Shown in pieces: positions 59,944-64,000 of a DNA stretch of 64,000 bases. The notes under the pieces were generated by a model. That model had not been told where the DNA came from. It was given only the letters and a program-made list of their open reading frames with translations, and ran no database searches. Positions within the stretch are counted from its first letter, which is position 1. Every line of letters begins with the position of its first letter. The stretch covers positions 1 through 64,000 of the forward strand of contig CBFIAR010000014.1 in assembly GCA_965660625.1 (NCBI GenBank), written 5' to 3'. The stretch comes from Glaciecola sp965660625. GTDB lineage: Bacteria > Pseudomonadota > Gammaproteobacteria > Enterobacterales > Alteromonadaceae. Position numbers and translations under genes: made by a program.

Positions 59944-61044
59944 CTAAATATCTAAATCTTCATTGCCCATGTAGTCTTTAAATGGTGCAAATATTTTTGT
60001 TATTCTTCTAGCGTCGAACGGCTTACTTTCATTATCCATGAAAGTCACTGTTGTTTTCTCGCCAACCCCTCCTAATTGAAGACGGTACTCATTCTTCTCG
60101 ATGTCCAATTTATCTTCAGAACCCAAAAGGCCTGACCACCAAGAGCTTTCAATGCCGTTATATTGAACGAATAACAGACCTGTAGATTGGTCTAAATCTT
60201 TCACATCAAAACCCATTTTACGCAAAACAAGTAGCAAACGAGGCCACGTGTTTTCGAAAACGGCGTCTACCACGAGTGCGGGATTGCCGTCGGCGTCAAA
60301 CCCCATGTCGGTATGAAAGCCTTGACGAATTTTCGCGATGCGTTGCGTATTTGCAAGGCGAATACCAAAGTCGTATTCGGTAATGACGCTATTCAAAAAA
60401 TTCGATTCTTCTGAGCGCTTACTAATGAGGTCTACTTGCGCGAAAGCTGCTTTACCTGATTCATCTACATAGTCAATAAGCTCTGTTTGAAGCGATGCAG
60501 TTCTACCGTGTGGTGCTAATTTCATCGTAAATTTAAACTTTTTCTTCACGATCGCATAGTGATCCGTCATATCATACCAACTTGACGGAATTTCACGCTT
60601 CTGTGTCACCCAATCGGTTACCAAAATATTATTTTCTTTTTCGAATTTCTCAACACCGACGTTGATCTTTTCAAGGTAAGTTAACACCGTGTCCCACACC
60701 GTTTTTTGCAGAGGTTCGTTGTCATTGACCTGATCAAATAGAACTTTCGCGTCCTCTGAACCCTCTTCAACATGCGTGCCTGCCACCAGCGGCAATATTA
60801 ATGATGGTGGAATTACCTTTAACTTTTTTCCCTTCAAATCTTTCGGCGCGTTCTCACCTACTTCTGGCAAGATATATCGTTGAGAATAATTTGGAGGATC
60901 AAGATCTACAGGTACTTCTAGGGACTTGTGCTGCGCGGCCTCCAAGTACTTAAAACTACCTGATGCAATTTCACGCTCTTCCTTACCCGCACATCCAGCT
61001 ATAGCTAATGCAACGAGGCCTAAACCTATCGCTTTATATTTCAT
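59944..61044 (-). CDS. bamC: Outer-membrane protein assembly factor BamC
   Basis: 366 residues. Lipoprotein with Cys18 in LAIAGCAGKE; a disordered N-terminal segment that wraps BamD (PPNYSQRYILPEVG) is followed by two helix-grip domains (about 105-220 and 240-355). Part of the BAM complex. The dapA-bamC pair is conserved. Somewhat longer than E. coli BamC (344). Confidence 0.93.
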   Translation of the reverse strand: MKYKAIGLGLVALAIAGCAGKEEREIASGSFKYLEAAQHKSLEVPVDLDPPNYSQRYILPEVGENAPKDLKGKKLKVIPPSLILPLVAGTHVEEGSEDAKVLFDQVNDNEPLQKTVWDTVLTYLEKINVGVEKFEKENNILVTDWVTQKREIPSSWYDMTDHYAIVKKKFKFTMKLAPHGRTASLQTELIDYVDESGKAAFAQVDLISKRSEESNFLNSVITEYDFGIRLANTQRIAKIRQGFHTDMGFDADGNPALVVDAVFENTWPRLLLVLRKMGFDVKDLDQSTGLLFVQYNGIESSWWSGLLGSEDKLDIEKNEYRLQLGGVGEKTTVTFMDNESKPFDARRITKIFAPFKDYMGNEDLDI

Positions 61045-61055
61045 TAAAAACCTAA

Positions 61056-61934
61056 CTAAATTAAATTCAACGCACTGAGAGTGTCTTCGATTGCTTTTTT
61101 GCTATTAAGTTCAGGTAAAACCATTGGAAGTCGCAAAAAAGCATCATCAATGAGACCCATTTTATATAATGCCCACTTAGGCATCACAGGGTTTGGTTCA
61201 ACAAACAATACCCGATGTAACTCTATTACTTGTTTGTTTAGTTGTTGTGATAACTCGAAGTCGCCTCTAAGGGCAGCTTCACACATTTCACTCATAATTT
61301 TTGGAGTGATATTTGCCGTTACTGAGATAACGCCATCTCCCCCTTTGCACATAAAGTCACAACCAGATTCATCATCGCCGCTGAAGAATAAAAAATCGTC
61401 ATCTACCATTTTTTTAGTTTGTTCTAAGCGAGACAAATCACCTGTTGCATCTTTTATACCGACAATGTTTTTATGTTTAGACAACTCGGCTACTGCCTCT
61501 GGCAACATGTCAGCAACGGTTCGCCCTGGTACATTATACAATATTAAAGGAATATCGGTTGCGTTAGCTATTGCATTAAAATGCGCAATCATACCTGCCT
61601 GCTGTGGTTTATTGTAGTAAGGAACAACACTTAAAAAGCCGTCAACGCCCAAGCCTGCCATTTGTTCACTCAAAAATATGGCTTCTGCAGTCGAATTTGC
61701 ACCACTACCTGCTATCACTGGTATCTTGTTGTCTACAAATTGAATTATCAATTTAACAACATCGATATGCTCTTTAAATGGCAACGTAGCTGATTCACCG
61801 GTTGTTCCAACAGCAACAATTCCGTGCGTACCATTATTCAAATGAAACTCAACTACGCGTTTCAGACTAGGCACATCTATCTTGCCATCCGGCAACATAG
61901 GCGTTACTAATGCAACATAACTTCCTTTAAACAT
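61056..61934 (-). CDS. dapA: 4-hydroxy-tetrahydrodipicolinate synthase
   Basis: 292 residues, TIM-barrel aldolase for lysine and peptidoglycan DAP. VGTTGESATL (about 42-51), YNVPGRT with catalytic Tyr (about 134-140) and VGIKDATGD with Schiff-base Lys162. ATG at 61934 is chosen: AGGGGGAA lies just upstream and MFKGSYVALVTPM is the normal N-terminus; the frame is open 276 nt further into the divergent gcvR gene but that extension is not protein-like. Confidence 0.96.
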   Translation of the reverse strand: MFKGSYVALVTPMLPDGKIDVPSLKRVVEFHLNNGTHGIVAVGTTGESATLPFKEHIDVVKLIIQFVDNKIPVIAGSGANSTAEAIFLSEQMAGLGVDGFLSVVPYYNKPQQAGMIAHFNAIANATDIPLILYNVPGRTVADMLPEAVAELSKHKNIVGIKDATGDLSRLEQTKKMVDDDFLFFSGDDESGCDFMCKGGDGVISVTANITPKIMSEMCEAALRGDFELSQQLNKQVIELHRVLFVEPNPVMPKWALYKMGLIDDAFLRLPMVLPELNSKKAIEDTLSALNLI

Positions 61935-62115
61935 TATTCCCCCTTTAAATCTGCTCGACATGGTAGTGTTCACAGGCAATAAACACAAGCAGATAAAGCG
62001 CAAGCCATTATATTTTTTTATAATATTTAGTGTATGCATATATTTTAAGCAAGCATGTTCCTGAATTTTTTCTTGTGCTAAAATCACCATTCTTATCCAC
62101 GAGTATAGTTTTGAT

Positions 62116-62676
62116 ATGAAGCAACAGGTTATCGTCAATATAGTAGGTACGGACAAGTTAGGCATTCTAAGTGAGATCAGTGCTTGCGTGCATGATAAAT
62201 GCTGTAACATTCTTGATAGCCGCCATGCAATTTATGGGACAGATTTTTCATTATCTATGATCGTCGAAGGGACTCAGTCAGCTATCACTAAATTGGAATT
62301 ACAATTATCCTCTTTATGCATGCAACATGAACTTCTATCGATGATAAAACGCACAAGTGGACACGCAAAACAGAATTTAGAACAACTCATCAATTTAGAG
62401 TTTTCTGGAGAAGATGCGAAAGGCATTATTAAGAAGGTAACCGGCTTTCTTGCGCAACGGCAGGTATCTGTAAGCGCATTCAGACAACGTACATTTATCG
62501 ACAAAACAACAAATGTTGAAAATGTTAGATGTAAAATGGTGCTCAGCGCCATGAAAAAATTGGACTTAGTGAGTTTCGACGAAGAAATAAAACAACTAAT
62601 GTGCAATCTCGGCTTATCTGGCAAAGTAACGCACAACGAAATAAAGGAAGAAAATGAACACATTGAAAGCTGGTGA
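62116..62676 (+). CDS. gcvR: Glycine cleavage system transcriptional repressor (GcvR-like)
   Basis: 186 residues with two ACT domains (about 5-75 and 92-170; VNIVGTDKLGILSEIS is the first). GcvR has no DNA-binding domain and acts by binding GcvA. Divergent from dapA and overlapping bcp by 23 nt, an order shared with E. coli. No gcvA is in the window, so the target is inferred. Confidence 0.87.
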   Translation: MKQQVIVNIVGTDKLGILSEISACVHDKCCNILDSRHAIYGTDFSLSMIVEGTQSAITKLELQLSSLCMQHELLSMIKRTSGHAKQNLEQLINLEFSGEDAKGIIKKVTGFLAQRQVSVSAFRQRTFIDKTTNVENVRCKMVLSAMKKLDLVSFDEEIKQLMCNLGLSGKVTHNEIKEENEHIESW

Positions 62677-63115
62677 TCAAGCGCCTCAATTTACACTACA
62701 AAACCAGTCTAATGAGGCTGTATCTCTATCTGATTTCTCAGGTAAAAAAGTATTAATTTATTTTTATCCAAAAGCAATGACGCCTGGCTGCACAATCCAA
62801 GCTCAGGGCTTACGCGATATCAAAAATGAACTCGACAAGCACAATGTTATCGTATTAGGAATTAGTCCTGATGCCGTGAAACGCCTACCTAAGTTTATTG
62901 AAAAAGAATCATTGAACTTTACCCTGCTTAGCGATGAGGAGCATGCGGTTGCTGACGCTTTTGGCGTATGGGGTCTAAAAAAATTCATGGGAAAAGAATA
63001 TGATGGCATTCATCGATTGAGTTTTCTCATTGACGAAAATGGTGTTATCACTCACGTATTAGATAAGTTCAAAACCAAAGAGCATCACCAAGTAGTCCTA
63101 GACTTATTGGCATAG
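62654..63115 (+). CDS. bcp: Thioredoxin-dependent thiol peroxidase (Bcp/PrxQ), single-Cys form
   Basis: 153 residues. Peroxiredoxin with the peroxidatic Cys in YPKAMTPGCT (Cys46). The resolving Cys five residues later, usual in E. coli-type Bcp (CTVQAC), is Gln here (CTIQAQ), and there is no other Cys in the protein, so it must act as a 1-Cys enzyme that needs an outside thiol. Everything else is family-typical (SDFSGKKVLIYFYPK, FGVWGLKKFMGK). It overlaps gcvR by 23 nt and ends with a terminator. Confidence 0.93.
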   Translation: MNTLKAGDQAPQFTLQNQSNEAVSLSDFSGKKVLIYFYPKAMTPGCTIQAQGLRDIKNELDKHNVIVLGISPDAVKRLPKFIEKESLNFTLLSDEEHAVADAFGVWGLKKFMGKEYDGIHRLSFLIDENGVITHVLDKFKTKEHHQVVLDLLA

Positions 63116-63129
63116 AGCCAGTTTTAGTG

Positions 63130-63157
63130 AAAAAGACGGACAATTAACCGTCTTTTT
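63130..63157. terminator. Bidirectional terminator between bcp and perM
   Basis: Stem AAAAAGACGG/CCGTCTTTTT with an 8-nt loop, T5 on either strand. It lies 14 nt after bcp and 17 nt from the end of the perM-like gene. Confidence 0.88.
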
Positions 63158-63174
63158 CTGTTTTACAATATGAC

Positions 63175-64000
63175 TCACACTTTTTCCGAACTCACTTCAG
63201 GCGCTATGTCGGATTGGATCGGCGATGACCAAGCTGAAATAACGGCCTTTACTAATGTCGCTAAAGGGATGGCAAAAAATACTCCCCAGAATCCCCACAT
63301 CCCCCCAAATACTAAGACAGCAATAATGATATACAAAGGGTGCAAGCTAACAGCTTCTGAAAACAAAACAGGTACAATTAGATTACCATCTAAAGCCTGG
63401 ATAATTGAATAAACTAACATCAAATACCAAAACTCAGGCGTCACTCCAAATTGAAATAAAGCAACGATAGCGACTGGAATTGTTACCACTGCCGCACCAA
63501 TATAGGGTATTAACACTGAAAAACCAACGAGTACACCAAGCAATAAAGAATAGCGCAAATCCATAAAAGTAAATGCAACAGATGTGACTCCGCCGACAAT
63601 CAAAATTTCGATCACTTTTCCGCGAATATAGTTAGCAATTTGTAAGTTCATTTCTTCTCCGACCTGCGTGATCAGACGACGCTCGTTGGGTAACACATTT
63701 GAAATACTATTAAGAAATAGCGCTTTGTCTTTCAGCATGAAGAAAACCATTAGCGGCACGAGTATCATGTAAATCAATAAAGCAGCCAAGTTGCCTATCG
63801 AACTGACAGAAATACTGATCACCTGCTGTCCAATACCAACAATACGTTGATTGACCGACGCCATTGTATTTTTAATGTAATCGACTTCAATAACATCCGG
63901 ATACTTCTGGGGTAAACTAGCAAGCCACTTTTGCGCTGAATCCCATATCAGTGGTAATTCTTGTACAAGATTAACGCTCTGCTTGCTAATAATAGGCACT
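63175..64000 (-). CDS. perM: AI-2E family transporter (PerM-like), C-terminal part
   Basis: The frame is open to the window edge, so the N-terminal part (about 80-90 residues) is missing. The visible 275 residues contain five to six helices and the family motifs ILIVGGVTSVAFTFM, LVGFSVLIPYIGAAVVTIPV and the DGNLIVPVLFSEAVSLHPL loop of the UPF0118/AI-2E exporter family. Members have been proposed as AI-2 exporters or ion transporters; the substrate here is open. It is convergent with bcp. Confidence 0.88.
   Translation of the reverse strand, partial: VPIISKQSVNLVQELPLIWDSAQKWLASLPQKYPDVIEVDYIKNTMASVNQRIVGIGQQVISISVSSIGNLAALLIYMILVPLMVFFMLKDKALFLNSISNVLPNERRLITQVGEEMNLQIANYIRGKVIEILIVGGVTSVAFTFMDLRYSLLLGVLVGFSVLIPYIGAAVVTIPVAIVALFQFGVTPEFWYLMLVYSIIQALDGNLIVPVLFSEAVSLHPLYIIIAVLVFGGMWGFWGVFFAIPLATLVKAVISAWSSPIQSDIAPEVSSEKV

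Noticed and set aside
61081..61617. 178-codon plus-strand ORF antisense to dapA
   Set aside because: Mirror of the conserved dapA reading frame; no independent signal.
61935..62210. 92-residue N-terminal extension of DapA
   Set aside because: Reaches into gcvR, is Cys-rich and unlike any DapA; AGGGGGAA supports the start at 61934.

Overview
The window is a stretch of gammaproteobacterial chromosome (roughly 40% GC by eye), most likely from the Alteromonadales, an Alteromonadaceae member of the Glaciecola/Paraglaciecola type. This rests on protein character and gene order: cmk-rpsA-ihfB-lapAB-pyrF, ald/lrp-ftsK-lolA-rarA-crcB-serS, tusDCBE, uvrY-uvrC-pgsA followed by tRNA-Gly/Cys/Leu, gcvR-bcp divergent from dapA-bamC-purC, and ccoNOQP-ccoHIS-fnr-ttcA. 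A PEP-CTERM protein gene adds to the picture. The genus is an inference; no rRNA is present. Nearly all of it is core genome.

Layout. 1-0.6 kb: 3' part of an IS66-family transposase running in from outside the window. 0.7-10.7 kb: stand-alone genes (glycine-zipper lipoprotein, YjdF-like and HdeD-like membrane proteins, 6-phosphofructokinase, SulP transporter with STAS domain, an overlapping DUF3482 GTPase/DUF2868 pair, a Kef-type antiporter). 10.8-11.8 kb: two adjacent bacterioferritin genes whose ferroxidase and haem ligands are split between the two subunits. 12.3-20.4 kb: microaerobic respiration block with a perfect FNR box, ccoNOQP, ccoH, ccoI, ccoS, a TauE/SafE protein and fnr itself; ccoG is not in the window. 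21-26.8 kb: ttcA-rssA, a three-gene envelope cluster, a 126-bp MITE-like element, a LysE exporter and a sulfurtransferase.

26.9-28.3 kb is the most unusual part. A PEP-CTERM gene with a textbook sigma54 promoter lies between the tRNA-Leu gene and a displaced copy of that tRNA's 3' end, as expected for a small integrated island. 28.3-33.1 kb: pgsA, uvrC, uvrY, tRNA-Ser and a Bax-inhibitor-1 family protein. 33.2-42.8 kb: tusDCBE, serS-crcB-rarA-lolA-ftsK, lrp and ald. 42.9-53.2 kb: pyrF, lapBA, ihfB, rpsA, cmk, aroA, serC and gyrA, all on the minus strand. 53.4-58.3 kb: ubiG, then nrdA-nrdB-yfaE with NrdR-like boxes. 58.4-64 kb: dsbC, purC, bamC, dapA, gcvR, bcp and the C-terminal part of a PerM-type protein.

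Functionally, FNR made at 19.7 kb probably controls the cbb3 oxidase operon through the box at 12.3 kb. The nrdAB-yfaE unit supplies deoxynucleotides, and its YfaE ferredoxin maintains the NrdB radical cofactor. The lapAB, bamC, lolA, dsbC and pgsA genes build the envelope. I did not find a clearly new multi-gene system. The best leads are the tRNA-Leu/sigma54/PEP-CTERM island, the split bacterioferritin pair, the MITE-like element, a two-copy diverged intergenic repeat, and an orphan terminator downstream of fnr.
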